Below are positions 8,736 through 18,222 of a stretch of DNA of 64,000 bases, piece by piece. The position numbers and the translations under genes are program-made. Source of the DNA: an uncultured Flavobacteriaceae bacterium (GTDB taxonomy: Bacteria > Bacteroidota > Bacteroidia > Flavobacteriales > Flavobacteriaceae). Numbering within the stretch: the stretch's first letter is position 1; each line of letters starts with the position of its first letter. Below the pieces are notes generated by a model that did no database searches, was not told the origin of the DNA, and saw only the letters and a list, made by a program, of their open reading frames with translations. Where the stretch lies: contig CANLQD010000002.1 of NCBI GenBank assembly GCA_947493175.1, positions 967,986 through 1,031,985 on the forward strand, in the 5' to 3' direction.

Positions 8736-11700
8736 GTGCTACTTTTTGTTCTTTGATGGCACGTTCCACTTCTTCACGTGTCGGTTTTTTTCCGGTGACT
8801 AGGTATTTAAAATATACTTTAACCGTATTAGAGAACGATAGAAAAATAGGAAGCAAAAACAAGGTCAATAAGGTTGCTATAGCAATCCCGTATGAAATGG
8901 CAATCGCCATGGGAATGAGGAACTGGGCCTGAAGACTTCGCTCTAGCATCAAAGGTGCCAGACCGGCAATCGTCGTTATCGAAGTAAGGAAAATGGCCCT
9001 GAAACGGGCACGCCCTGTCTCATACAAGGCCTCGTCGAACCGCAGCCCCTCCTTTAGATAGGTATTGAACTTGTTGGTAAATACCAGGCCATCATTCACC
9101 ACTATTCCAATGAGCCCCACGATACCCAAATAGGACAATACGCTCATAGGAAACCCATGTAAGTAATGGCCCCATGCCACACCGATAATGCTAAATGGAA
9201 TCAATGCCAACAGTATAAAAGGTTGCGAGAACGAACGGAACGTAAATACGATGACCACATAGATCAGAAAAACAATGGCCGGAAAAACTGCTGCGGCCGA
9301 ATCGGCTATCTTGCCCGCTTCCCGATTCTGACCCTCTGCCGATACTGTAACTTCCGGATATTTCGTCTCGATTATTTGTGCGACCCTAGTGCCCAAATCC
9401 TGCATGATCTCAGCCGAACTCACTTGCGGGTTGGCAATATCAGCATCCACGGTCACTTCCCGTATCCCATCCAAATGGTTGATGGCCACTTCTCCGCGTT
9501 CTATGGTATAAGAAGCTACCTGTGACAGGGGAACACGTCCGTTCTCGGTACTGATTTCTATGGTGTTGATATTATTGACACTTGATCTGTTCTGATTATC
9601 GTACCGTACCCATATCTTTACCTCGTCCTGACCTCGTTGCACCCGTTGCACCTCGTTCCCGAAGAAAGCATTTCGCACCTGGGTCATAAGTCCGTTATAG
9701 GTAAGGCCCAACAAGGTCGCGTTTTCCTTTAAAGTCAGATTGATTTCCTTAATGCCCTTGGGACTGGAATCGGTAATATCCTTCACGTCCGGGTTCTGCT
9801 TCAATTCGGCATATACCATTTTTTTTGCCTCATTGATTTGATTTATATTCTTTCCTTGTAGCGAAACCGAAATAGGTGCCCCACCGACATTGGCGCCAGA
9901 ATTGAAAGATAGTTTTTCTAAAATGGGAATAACACCTACTTCCGAACGTATCTGATCCGTGATTTCGACCGATGAAATCGAACGTGTTTCACTGGGGGAA
10001 AGGTTCACTGTAATGCTACTGGATGAACTGGTAGGGCCAACCCGCTTTACGGTACCGATAATATGAGGACCGTTGAATTCGTTAGGACCCAGCTCTTCGT
10101 TTATTTTCCAAATAACATCTTCGATATGCGAGGCAATCGAATCCGTTATCCGCTCACTAGTGCCTTGGGGAGTGTTAATGGTGGTCACAATCTGGTCACT
10201 TGCCGTTGTAGGGAAAAAGGACAGTTTGATCAGACCACTGGTAAAGGCACCAATGGTAATGAGGAATAAAAAAAGCACAATGGAAAATGACAGAAACTTA
10301 TGTTGTAAACATTTTTTGTAAACGGGGCTATATACCTTGTCCCTTAAGAAGTCCATTAGTTGTTCACCGTATCGATTGAACCTGCTGACTTTATCGATGT
10401 TCTTGATATCTTTGGAATGTGCCAAATGTGCAGGAAGGATCAGTAAGGCTTCGATCAACGACACCAGTAAGGTAAGGGTGACTACCATCGCAATATCGCC
10501 AAAGAAATCCCCTATCATACCGTCTAAAAAGAAAAATACCGAAAATGCCAAAATGGTGGTTGCAATAGCCGAAAGAATCGGCTTAAGTACTTCAAGGGTA
10601 CCGTTGACTGCTGCTTTTATGGGTGATTCCCCTTTTTCCCTTCGACTGTAAATATTCTCCGCGATCACGATGCCGTCATCGACCAAAATACCTATGACCA
10701 AGATCATACCGAACATCGAGAGCATGTTCAAAGTGACCCCATATTGGGGTAATAGTATGAACATGCCAAAGAATGAAATGGGTAAGCCGAAAGCGACCCA
10801 AAAGGCCACACTGGGCCTTAGAAAGAACGATAAGAGTATCAATACCAAAATCATCCCTACAAGGGCATTCTCGAGCAATAGCGAAATTCTGTCCTGAATG
10901 GCATCTGCGGTGTTGAAGGTGACCTGCAATTGAATATTATCGTGGGAAGCATTAAATTCCTTTATATAGTCTTTGACACTTTCGACACTGCCAATCAAGT
11001 CTTCGGTGTTGGTATTGTTAAGATCTATTTGAACCGCTTGCTGACCATTATAGAAGAGTTGATCCGGATCTTCATTGAAAGTATCCTTGAGTTTCGCAAT
11101 ATCTCGGAGATATACCTTAGAGCCATCGACCGATGATTTGATGACGATGTTTTTAAGATTATTGGCAAAATATCCCTTGTTGTCGGCCCGAATCAAAAAT
11201 TCTTCATCAACCGTTTTTATAGACCCCCCTGAAATAATGATATTCGCTTCCGCCACCGATCTGGCCACATCTTCAAAAGAGAGGTCATAGCTCCGTAGCT
11301 TGGTTTCCGAGATGGCGATCTCAATCTCTTCTTCGGGAAAACCTGTCAGCGAAATCTGTGAAATCCCATCGATTCGCAATAGGTCGTCCTCGATATCTTG
11401 GGCGTACTCTTTTAATATGCGGAGGGGGATGTCGTCTCCGGTAACTATAAATGAAATGGCCGGTCGTGTCGGTTTAATGGTCTCGACAACGGGCGGTTCA
11501 ATATTTACCGGGAAAGAGGGAATTCTATCAATCTCGTTCTTTACCTCATCCAAGATTAGGTTAACGTCAAAACCGGATAAGGTCTCGACCGTTACCGTTC
11601 CTCTGTTTTCTTCAGAAACGGAACTCACTCTATCGATACCGATAACCCCTTTTAGGTTGCGTTCTATCTTTTCAATGATGCCTTCCTCAACTTCCTCGGG

Positions 11701-11868
11701 CGAAGCACCGGGATAGGCAACGGTAATCTGGATGGTTTTGGCCTCTGCCAAAGGAAAAAAAGAAGAATTCATTTTTCGATACCCCAGAAAACCAAAAATC
11801 AAGAACCCGATAATGAAGATGTTCACTGCAACCGGATATTTGATAAAATAAGCTAGGAATTTTTTCAT
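8722..11868 (-). CDS. RND efflux transporter permease subunit (AcrB/HAE family)
   Basis: 1048 residues, the usual length for AcrB-type pumps. The duplicated RND plan is clear: helix 1 at residues 12-30, a first porter domain, helices 2-6 at about 335-480, helix 7 near 530, a second porter domain, helices 8-12 at about 860-1020. The proton-relay pair Asp397-Asp398 in GILVDDGIVIAEN is intact, and a partner segment VVNDGLVFTNKF lies in the second half. N-terminal MKKFLAYFIKYPVAVN is family-typical. It exports drugs, detergents or lipids together with the neighbouring fusion protein and TolC-like channel. Substrate unknown. Confidence 0.94.
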   Translation of the reverse strand: MKKFLAYFIKYPVAVNIFIIGFLIFGFLGYRKMNSSFFPLAEAKTIQITVAYPGASPEEVEEGIIEKIERNLKGVIGIDRVSSVSEENRGTVTVETLSGFDVNLILDEVKNEIDRIPSFPVNIEPPVVETIKPTRPAISFIVTGDDIPLRILKEYAQDIEDDLLRIDGISQISLTGFPEEEIEIAISETKLRSYDLSFEDVARSVAEANIIISGGSIKTVDEEFLIRADNKGYFANNLKNIVIKSSVDGSKVYLRDIAKLKDTFNEDPDQLFYNGQQAVQIDLNNTNTEDLIGSVESVKDYIKEFNASHDNIQLQVTFNTADAIQDRISLLLENALVGMILVLILLSFFLRPSVAFWVAFGLPISFFGMFILLPQYGVTLNMLSMFGMILVIGILVDDGIVIAENIYSRREKGESPIKAAVNGTLEVLKPILSAIATTILAFSVFFFLDGMIGDFFGDIAMVVTLTLLVSLIEALLILPAHLAHSKDIKNIDKVSRFNRYGEQLMDFLRDKVYSPVYKKCLQHKFLSFSIVLFLFLITIGAFTSGLIKLSFFPTTASDQIVTTINTPQGTSERITDSIASHIEDVIWKINEELGPNEFNGPHIIGTVKRVGPTSSSSSITVNLSPSETRSISSVEITDQIRSEVGVIPILEKLSFNSGANVGGAPISVSLQGKNINQINEAKKMVYAELKQNPDVKDITDSSPKGIKEINLTLKENATLLGLTYNGLMTQVRNAFFGNEVQRVQRGQDEVKIWVRYDNQNRSSVNNINTIEISTENGRVPLSQVASYTIERGEVAINHLDGIREVTVDADIANPQVSSAEIMQDLGTRVAQIIETKYPEVTVSAEGQNREAGKIADSAAAVFPAIVFLIYVVIVFTFRSFSQPFILLALIPFSIIGVAWGHYLHGFPMSVLSYLGIVGLIGIVVNDGLVFTNKFNTYLKEGLRFDEALYETGRARFRAIFLTSITTIAGLAPLMLERSLQAQFLIPMAIAISYGIAIATLLTLFLLPIFLSFSNTVKVYFKYLVTGKKPTREEVERAIKEQKVAHEEF

Positions 11869-11952
11869 CTATAAACTGCAATTTCAAGGTCGTTGCCTAA
11901 TGGAATCATTGAAAGGGCATCTCTATTTTTGGCCAAAGGCCGATGCTTAAAA

Positions 11953-13065
11953 TCATTGACCTTTTATCTTTACCTGCATACCGGGATAGGCATTGGCGAT
12001 ACGTTGACCGGCGATGAGCATACCGTCTTCCAAGCCAGAGACCACGGCCATATTCCCCTGGTAGTTGATGATTTTTACAGGATGTAACACCAATACATTG
12101 TCTTTGACAATGTAGACCTTATTGTTTTCCAATATCAGCGAGTTATCTAGTTTAAAGACATTGGCCAATGCATTGCCCTTTATCTGGGCTTTTAAATATC
12201 CCCCATCTCTCAGGTCTTGGTGGTCAACTTCAACAATGATATCGATGCTCTGCGTATCCTGATCTATTTTTCCATTGATCCGGATGATCGTTCCTTGAAA
12301 AGACTGCACATTATCGATTGTCTTCAAATCGACCTTCATTCCCTTTTTAAGAAATTTATTATCTGTTGCGGGCACAGAGAGTCGAAGTTCAAAGTTGGAA
12401 TCATCTACAAATTCCCCGATTTTCTGACCGCTTCTAACGAGCGTACCCACATTCACGTTCGATTCCGTAACAATACCGCTAAAAGGGGCCCCTATATAGT
12501 ACTTGCTTAGACGTTCTTCCAAGTTCTTTATATTGAAATAAGTGCTGTAAACATTCTTGCCCGATATAAATAGTTTTTCTTCGTTGGAGCCGAATTCTGG
12601 CAAGGGAGGCGTGGTCGAGTTTACGTTTAGGTTTTCTAGGTACACCTCCCATTTTTGATAGAGGTCGGGATAATCGATTTCCATATCGGGCAGCATAGCC
12701 GCAAGCTGGTTCATAAGGTCGCTTCGGCTCGATTTAATTTGTGCCTCGTGTTCTTTGCTCTCTATGGCAATCAAGGTCTGTCCCTTTCGAAATCGGTTGC
12801 CTATTTTAAATGAAGTTTTAGTTCTTTGGAGTACTCCCTGTACCTCGCTGAACAATTCTATTTTCTCCATAGCCTGTAACGTACCCGTTGCCTCGATCAT
12901 ATAAGGAATACTAGTCAGTGTTACCCGGCTGGCCATAATTTCGACCGCAATAGGTTCGTTAGTTATCTCGGCAACAGGGTCACCTTGACCGTTTAAAAAA
13001 TTGAACGCCAAGATACCTACGGCGACAATGGCTACTCCCAGAAAGATGCTATATTTTTTTTTCAT
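11953..13065 (-). CDS. RND efflux membrane-fusion protein (HlyD/AcrA family)
   Basis: 370 residues with one N-terminal membrane anchor (about residues 5-25). The family order is visible: a first lipoyl half (IEATGTLQAMEKIELFSEVQGVL, GNRFRKGQTLIAIES), a helical hairpin of about 80 residues that meets the TolC channel, the second lipoyl half (IGAPFSGIVTESNVNVGTLVRSGQKIG), then beta-barrel and membrane-proximal domains. It bridges the pump and the outer-membrane channel. It lies 84 bases upstream of the pump gene and three bases after the Spy-like gene. Confidence 0.92.
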   Translation of the reverse strand: MKKKYSIFLGVAIVAVGILAFNFLNGQGDPVAEITNEPIAVEIMASRVTLTSIPYMIEATGTLQAMEKIELFSEVQGVLQRTKTSFKIGNRFRKGQTLIAIESKEHEAQIKSSRSDLMNQLAAMLPDMEIDYPDLYQKWEVYLENLNVNSTTPPLPEFGSNEEKLFISGKNVYSTYFNIKNLEERLSKYYIGAPFSGIVTESNVNVGTLVRSGQKIGEFVDDSNFELRLSVPATDNKFLKKGMKVDLKTIDNVQSFQGTIIRINGKIDQDTQSIDIIVEVDHQDLRDGGYLKAQIKGNALANVFKLDNSLILENNKVYIVKDNVLVLHPVKIINYQGNMAVVSGLEDGMLIAGQRIANAYPGMQVKIKGQ

Positions 13066-13068
13066 GCT

Positions 13069-13431
13069 TTACATACTCATATTTTTCCGCATATAGTTCC
13101 TGATTTGAGGTGCTAGATCGTCTTCATACTTTTCAAATTGTTCTTTGGTCAGCACCGTTTCGAGTTCGGAATTCTTTTCCCTTTTTATCTTCTTCATTTC
13201 ACCCATCTTTCCGAACATAGAACCCTCCTGCTCTATTAAGGATTTTTGTTCAATAGCATATCTTTTATTGATTTCCGAAACCCTTTCTTGCTGTACTTCT
13301 GTTAGCTCTAGCTCCTCGGTCATTAAGTTGTTCTGATAATCCGCAATCTCCTCTGCGCTTAGGTTTTCTTGTGAAAATGCTAATTGACCAATGATGAGTA
13401 ACAGTGTTGTGATAAGAGATTGTAGCTTCAT
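13069..13431 (-). CDS. small periplasmic Spy/CpxP-like protein
   Basis: 120 residues: signal peptide (cleavage near LAFSQ, residue 20) and a helical mature part carrying two LTxxQ-type motifs, LTEVQQERV (about residue 43) and LTKEQFEKYE (about residue 94). These are the hallmark of the CpxP/Spy/CnrX group, which act as periplasmic chaperones or stress and metal sensors. It is the first gene of the efflux operon (three bases before the fusion protein), which suggests a role in sensing envelope stress for the pump. I see no cognate kinase or sigma factor next to it. Confidence 0.75.
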   Translation of the reverse strand: MKLQSLITTLLLIIGQLAFSQENLSAEEIADYQNNLMTEELELTEVQQERVSEINKRYAIEQKSLIEQEGSMFGKMGEMKKIKREKNSELETVLTKEQFEKYEDDLAPQIRNYMRKNMSM

Positions 13432-13841
13432 TTTTTAACTTTTTGTAGTTTAACCAAATGGTTGACTAATAGATAATCTAAATCCAATGGACCCTGTTCC
13501 TCAGATTCTTTAAAAAGTTGGAAGAAGATTTTGGAAGTAACCTATGAATTCTCAATCCCAAAATTATCGGATGAAGACTACCACATCAAGTAAAATCGAC
13601 CAATCCGTATTATGTCTATACCAATATGTCCGTTTTAAGGATTTTTTACAATGCGTACCACAAAACCAACAGGTCTTTACCGGTTTGGATGCTATTTAGG
13701 CCATACAACCGAGTGACTTCTGGCGTATGTTTTAGTGAAGAAGCGGTTAAAAGGATTTATAGAGACCATCTCCCCGCTGGTAGACAAATCAACAGTGCTT
13801 GTATATCTCTTTTTTTTTAAAGTGGTGATCTAGCTATTTTA

Positions 13842-13868
13842 GTAACCAAGTTTAAACGAATTGGTTAC
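13842..13868. repeat. perfect 8-bp inverted repeat with 11-bp spacer
   Basis: GTAACCAA at 13842-13849 and its exact reverse complement TTGGTTAC at 13861-13868. The spacer contains the 8-bp palindrome GTTTAAAC. It could be a regulator binding site for the divergently transcribed efflux operon or the cyclase, but it is some 300-400 bases from both starts. Confidence 0.45.
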
Positions 13869-13871
13869 ATA

Positions 13872-13897
13872 TGGTACCAGTAAATATGAATTCATAT
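13872..13897. repeat. adjacent palindromes TGGTACCA and ATATGAATTCATAT
   Basis: TGGTACCA at 13872-13879 and the perfect 14-base palindrome ATATGAATTCATAT at 13884-13897. Together with the inverted repeat just upstream they make four palindromes within 56 bases. Confidence 0.4.
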
Positions 13898-14096
13898 GCT
13901 CAACAAAAAATGGCAACTAATTCCATAAGTCATCCGGAAACGTGTTTATAGTAGTCGCGATACTTTCGCCCATAAATAGATGGTTTCAAAAATAGTACTG
14001 CCATAAACCTTTATAACCATTCGACCAATTGTGCTTATAGTTAAAAATGTTTCATAGTGATTTTTTAAGTTAGCAGTGAGGTTTTTTTACCCAAAG

Positions 14097-14122
14097 GCCG
14101 CCCTGAATTGGGCGGCTTTTTT
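14097..14122 (+). terminator. Rho-independent terminator on the plus strand, no gene upstream
   Basis: GCCGCCC (14097-14103), loop TGAATT, GGGCGGC (14110-14116), then six T. On the opposite strand the hairpin is followed by CTTTGGG, not a U-run, so it terminates plus-strand transcription. The nearest recognised plus-strand gene upstream ends at 7381, so an unannotated transcript is implied. Confidence 0.75.
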
Positions 14123-14165
14123 GATGTAAAAATGACTACATTTAAGAGTTTGGAGCTTAACTCGA

Positions 14166-15248
14166 ATGGGAAAGACTAAAATGACCTATAAGTCGGTTGT
14201 AGAAAATATTTTGCTACTACTGCTCTTTGTACTCGGAGCGAACCTGTTTGTTTTCCTGAAAACAGCCGGACTCGAAACCTTCTTTCTGGATGAATCTTCC
14301 CGTCCGTTTTCCATGTCGGAAGCTATTTTAAAAACTTCGATAGGAGGATTTAAAATGGGCCTGAGCATTATTCTGTTCGAAATATATCTTTATCCAAAAA
14401 TTCCAAAAAGGTGGCCTCTTTGGACCAAACGTGGTATTTGGGTTTTGAGTATTTCGACCCTTTTGGTATTCCATGTATTTACCACACAGATTTCATATGA
14501 CGTAAACATCGAAAAAAAATCATGGGCAGTTTCCTGGGAAAGTGGTATCGCCTTCTTAAACTCTGGGGTGTTCTACTCTTTTTTCGTCTATTTTATGATT
14601 ATCAGCATGGCCGTTAGGTTTCTTCGACAACTACGCCTGAATTTTGGCGAAGCTATTTTTTTCAACTATCTGTCAGGAAAATATGCCACCCCATTTGAGG
14701 TAGAACGAACTTTTATGTTCATAGACCTCAACAATTCGACCTTTATTGCGGAAAACTTGGGACATCAAAAGTACAGTCGGTTTTTGAACAAGGCTTTCGA
14801 TGATATTTTGGAGGCACTGCAGGGGTTTGAATTCGATATTTATCAGTTTGTCGGAGACGAAATCGTACTCACATGGTTGGCAAAAGACAATGCAAAAAAC
14901 AATGTTTTAAAAATGCAGCAATCTATCACTGATAAGCACGTTTCGCTTACTGATTTTTACCAAGGTACATTCGGAACTGTTCCTGCATTTAAATCTGCCG
15001 TTAACACTGGAAAGGTGATAGCTACCTTGATCGGTAGAGGCCAAAAAGAGTTCGCCTACCACGGTGATGTACTCAATACAGCGGCAAGGGTACTTCAGTT
15101 CTGTAAAAAATATAATAAATCGATCCTAGTGACCGAGGACTATCTGGACGCCTATCCCGACAATCATTCGGCCTTTACACCAAAACTATTGGATTCGGTT
15201 CAATTACGCGGCAAACAAAGTTTTAGTCAGATTTTTGCAATTGATTAA
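14166..15248 (+). CDS. membrane-bound class III adenylate/guanylate cyclase
   Basis: 360 residues. The N-terminal half holds about four or five membrane helices (about residues 15-165). The C-terminal half is a class III nucleotide cyclase: metal-binding Asp in TFMFIDLNNST and in YQFVGDEIVL, the segment FKSAVNTGKVIATLIG with a candidate substrate-specifying Lys, and AYHGDVLNTAARV with the transition-state Asn and Arg. These residues argue for an active enzyme making cAMP or cGMP; which one cannot be settled by eye. An alternative start is the ATG at 14181. It lies 72 bases upstream of polyphosphate kinase on the same strand. Confidence 0.85.
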   Translation: MGKTKMTYKSVVENILLLLLFVLGANLFVFLKTAGLETFFLDESSRPFSMSEAILKTSIGGFKMGLSIILFEIYLYPKIPKRWPLWTKRGIWVLSISTLLVFHVFTTQISYDVNIEKKSWAVSWESGIAFLNSGVFYSFFVYFMIISMAVRFLRQLRLNFGEAIFFNYLSGKYATPFEVERTFMFIDLNNSTFIAENLGHQKYSRFLNKAFDDILEALQGFEFDIYQFVGDEIVLTWLAKDNAKNNVLKMQQSITDKHVSLTDFYQGTFGTVPAFKSAVNTGKVIATLIGRGQKEFAYHGDVLNTAARVLQFCKKYNKSILVTEDYLDAYPDNHSAFTPKLLDSVQLRGKQSFSQIFAID

Positions 15249-15320
15249 GAGACCGTTTTATGCCATATCTTAACCATATAGTAATGCATCATCTTACCAT
15301 GATATGTAATTTTGAAGACT

Positions 15321-17387
15321 ATGAACACCTCCAATCTAAATACCTTAGAGCGATATAACAATCGAGACGTCAATTGGCTTGGTTTCAATGGACGAGTCCT
15401 TCAGGAAGCTACTAACCCCGAAAATCCCTTGTACGAAAGGCTAAAGTTCTTGGCCATCTTCTCTTCTAACTTAGATGAGTTTTTCAAAGTACGGGTATCC
15501 AAATTGCGACAGATCGGAAAGTTGAAGAAATCCGTTCGAAAACCCCTCGCGCTAAAACCGAATAAAACCCTTAAAGAGATTCTGGAGAAAATACAAAAAC
15601 AACAAGAATCTTTGGGTGCGCTATTTTATGATGAACTTATACCGGAAATGCGCAAAGAAGGTATCGAGCTACTTCTAACAGACACATTCAAGAAGAAAAA
15701 CATCGAACAAAGTCGTGTCCTTTTTAATCCAGACATGGCAAACCAACTCCCCGTTTTTTTTAGTTCGAACGCAACGGTAGAATCTTTTGAAGATGGAATC
15801 CTATATTTGGTAATGTCTTTCGAAGACACCGCTGAGTTCGCTTTTTTAAAAGTGCCCACTGCTACCTTTGGAAGGTTTATAGCATTATCTGACACCGATG
15901 AACTTAAAACATATGCTTTTTTAGAAGATGTCCTGAAACTGCATGTGCAGCAGCTTTTTCCCGATAAAGCAATAGTTGAAAAATATGTTATCAAAATTTC
16001 CAGGGATGCAGAATTGTACCTGGACGACGATTATGAGGGAGAATGGGTGCAGCAAATTTATGATTCTCTCTCCCAGCGCCAAGAAGGGCAACCTACCCGC
16101 CTGCTTTATGAAGAGGGCATGCCAAAGCCTTTCCAAAAACAGCTAAGAAAGCTCTTAGGTCTTGGAAAAATAGATATGGTACTTGGTGGAAAACATCATA
16201 ATTTCAGTGATTTTTTCGCCTTTCCCAGAAAGGTTGCAACCGAGAAGTTATCCTATGAACCAATGCCGCCTCTACCCCATCGAGATTTTGAAGCACAGGA
16301 CGATATATTCAAGTTGATCACGGAAGCAGATCGTCTGTTACATTTTCCTTATCAACGTTTCGACTATCTAGAACGCTGGTTGGAACAGGCAGCAATGGAT
16401 GAAAGGGTACAGACCATACATATTTCGCTATACCGTGTAGCCAGTGACTCTAAATTGACCTCTGCTTTATTAACTGCGCTGAAACAGAAGAAAGAAGTGA
16501 ACATTTTTGTGGAGGCCAAGGCGCGTTTTGATGAGGGCAATAATCTTAAATGGGGGCGTATTTTCGAAGAACACGGGGGCAATGTGTTGTATAGTTTTCC
16601 GAATGTAAAAGTGCACTCCAAGATTTTGTTGATCGAACGTATCGAAGAAAAAAATAGTCGTCACTATGCTTATATCGGCACTGGTAACTTTAATGCCAAG
16701 ACGGCCAAAATATATAGTGACCACGGACTTTTTACGGCAAATCAAAAAATTACAGGGGATTTAAAACAAGTCTTTAAAGTACTAAAGCGCGAGCTGTTAT
16801 TACCAAAACTGAGCACACTGTTTGTATCCCCATTCAATACAAGAACAGGTTTTGAACAGCTTTTGAAAAATGAAATTGAAAATGCCCGGCTTGGGCTTCC
16901 AGCCCGGATTTCTATAAAAATGAACAACCTAGAAGATAAGACAATGATCAATTGGTTCTATGAAGCTAGTCAGGCGGGGGTACAGATTCGTTTGCTGGTA
17001 AGGGGTTTTTGCTGCTTGATACCAGGGATTGAAGGACTCAGCGAAAACATTCAAGTTGTCAGTATCTTAGACCGTTTTCTAGAACATGCGCGAGTTTTTC
17101 TTTTTCATAACAATGGTTCAGAAAAATTATTCATGGGAAGTGCCGACTGGATGACCCGAAATCTCGATAAAAGAATAGAGGTGTTGGTACCCATAGTAGA
17201 CCCACGGATTTTTGAGGAACTAAAGCAAATTCTGGAAATACAGTTTGCCGATAACCAAAAAGCACGGATTATCGATAAAGAAGGTAGCAATCGTTTTGTG
17301 AAAACCGATTCGGATACGGAAATAATTCGTTCCCAAACAACTATTTATGAATATTTACAAAAACAACGAGCGGTCGAGGTTGACTGA
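15321..17387 (+). CDS. ppk1: polyphosphate kinase 1
   Basis: Polymerises the ATP gamma-phosphate into inorganic polyphosphate. 688 residues, the full family length. Visible landmarks: N-terminal domain (NRDVNWLGFNGRVLQEA, LKFLAIFSSNLDEFF), the two catalytic PLD-like domains with the autophosphorylated His432 in VKVHSKILL and His589 in EHARVFLFH (E. coli His435 and His592), GRIFEEHGGNVLYSF, and GSADWMTRNLDKRIE near the C-terminus. The ATG at 15321 is preferred to a TTG at 15312. Possibly co-transcribed with the cyclase. Confidence 0.96.
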   Translation: MNTSNLNTLERYNNRDVNWLGFNGRVLQEATNPENPLYERLKFLAIFSSNLDEFFKVRVSKLRQIGKLKKSVRKPLALKPNKTLKEILEKIQKQQESLGALFYDELIPEMRKEGIELLLTDTFKKKNIEQSRVLFNPDMANQLPVFFSSNATVESFEDGILYLVMSFEDTAEFAFLKVPTATFGRFIALSDTDELKTYAFLEDVLKLHVQQLFPDKAIVEKYVIKISRDAELYLDDDYEGEWVQQIYDSLSQRQEGQPTRLLYEEGMPKPFQKQLRKLLGLGKIDMVLGGKHHNFSDFFAFPRKVATEKLSYEPMPPLPHRDFEAQDDIFKLITEADRLLHFPYQRFDYLERWLEQAAMDERVQTIHISLYRVASDSKLTSALLTALKQKKEVNIFVEAKARFDEGNNLKWGRIFEEHGGNVLYSFPNVKVHSKILLIERIEEKNSRHYAYIGTGNFNAKTAKIYSDHGLFTANQKITGDLKQVFKVLKRELLLPKLSTLFVSPFNTRTGFEQLLKNEIENARLGLPARISIKMNNLEDKTMINWFYEASQAGVQIRLLVRGFCCLIPGIEGLSENIQVVSILDRFLEHARVFLFHNNGSEKLFMGSADWMTRNLDKRIEVLVPIVDPRIFEELKQILEIQFADNQKARIIDKEGSNRFVKTDSDTEIIRSQTTIYEYLQKQRAVEVD

Positions 17388-17397
17388 AAGACACAAA

Positions 17398-18132
17398 TCA
17401 AAGGCCCACACGTTTCATGAAATCGTTCTTGTAGCTATCCCCTATGGGAATTCTTATATCGTCGATTACGATTTTGCTCCGCTGTACCGAAGCGATGTAG
17501 TTAATATTGACCATGAATGACCGGTGTACCCGAAAAAATTGGTTCTTTGGCAGTTTGCCTTCCATTTCCTTGAAACTCATCAATGTCAATACCGGTTTAT
17601 TGGAACCTCCCGTTACATGAATTTTCAAGTAATCTTTTAGTCCTTGTACATACTTTATATTGTCGAACTCCAACTTAATGTTTCCGTATTCCGACTTTAT
17701 GAATACAAAACCGTCTTTGGCAGGTATCGCACTACCAGCAGAAGTAATGTTCCTCATAGGCACTGCGATGGTTTGCTTTAAGGTATGCATCTCCTTTGCG
17801 CGATTCACCGCTTTTACAAAACGGGCAAACGGAATAGGTTTCACCAAATAGTCTACCGCATTCAGTTCAAATCCGTCAATCGCATACTTTTGATAGGCGG
17901 TTGTAAAAATGAACAAAGGCTTGTTATCGAGGCTTTTTATAAACTCCAATCCGCTGATTTGGGGCATTTCAATATCAGAAAAAACCAAATCTATTTTCTC
18001 CTTCACCAACAGCTCCATCGCTTCCAGCGGGTTCATGAATACTTCTACGACCTCTAAATAGCCTACATCCTCACAATACGACTTCAAAATATTCAGGGCC
18101 AGTGGCTCGTCATCTACGATAATACATTTCAT
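17398..18132 (-). CDS. LytTR-family response regulator
   Basis: 244 residues. Receiver domain (residues 1-115) with acidic pair Asp7-Asp8, phosphoacceptor Asp53 in LVFSDIEMPQISG and the conserved Lys in DYLVKPI. A linker leads to a C-terminal LytTR DNA-binding domain (about residues 145-244; LKDYLKIHVTGG, FFRVHRSFMVNINYI). It sits 90 bases downstream of a LytS-type kinase on the same strand and is its probable partner. The unit also contains a beta-barrel, a kelch lipoprotein and a DUF4907 protein. Confidence 0.93.
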   Translation of the reverse strand: MKCIIVDDEPLALNILKSYCEDVGYLEVVEVFMNPLEAMELLVKEKIDLVFSDIEMPQISGLEFIKSLDNKPLFIFTTAYQKYAIDGFELNAVDYLVKPIPFARFVKAVNRAKEMHTLKQTIAVPMRNITSAGSAIPAKDGFVFIKSEYGNIKLEFDNIKYVQGLKDYLKIHVTGGSNKPVLTLMSFKEMEGKLPKNQFFRVHRSFMVNINYIASVQRSKIVIDDIRIPIGDSYKNDFMKRVGL

Positions 18133-18222
18133 CTGTTCATTTTTATTGTTTTCGATAGGTCAGATGTAATTCGCCAATAAATCTCGGTGGGTATAAAGAT
18201 TATTATGGCTCATTTCATACTA

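Larger units (their letters stand above)
13432..14165. other. long intergenic region with palindromes and an orphan terminator
   Basis: 734 bases between the divergent efflux operon and the cyclase gene. No convincing protein gene: a 64-codon plus frame at 13626-13820 and a 51-codon plus frame starting near 13544 show no family character. What stands out is a dense group of palindromes at 13842-13897 and a strong plus-strand terminator at 14097-14122 with no recognised plus-strand gene upstream of it. Confidence 0.6.

Noticed and set aside
13626..13820. 64-codon plus-strand frame in the gap before the cyclase
   Set aside because: Composition is unlike neighbouring proteins, with no signal, domain or conserved pattern.
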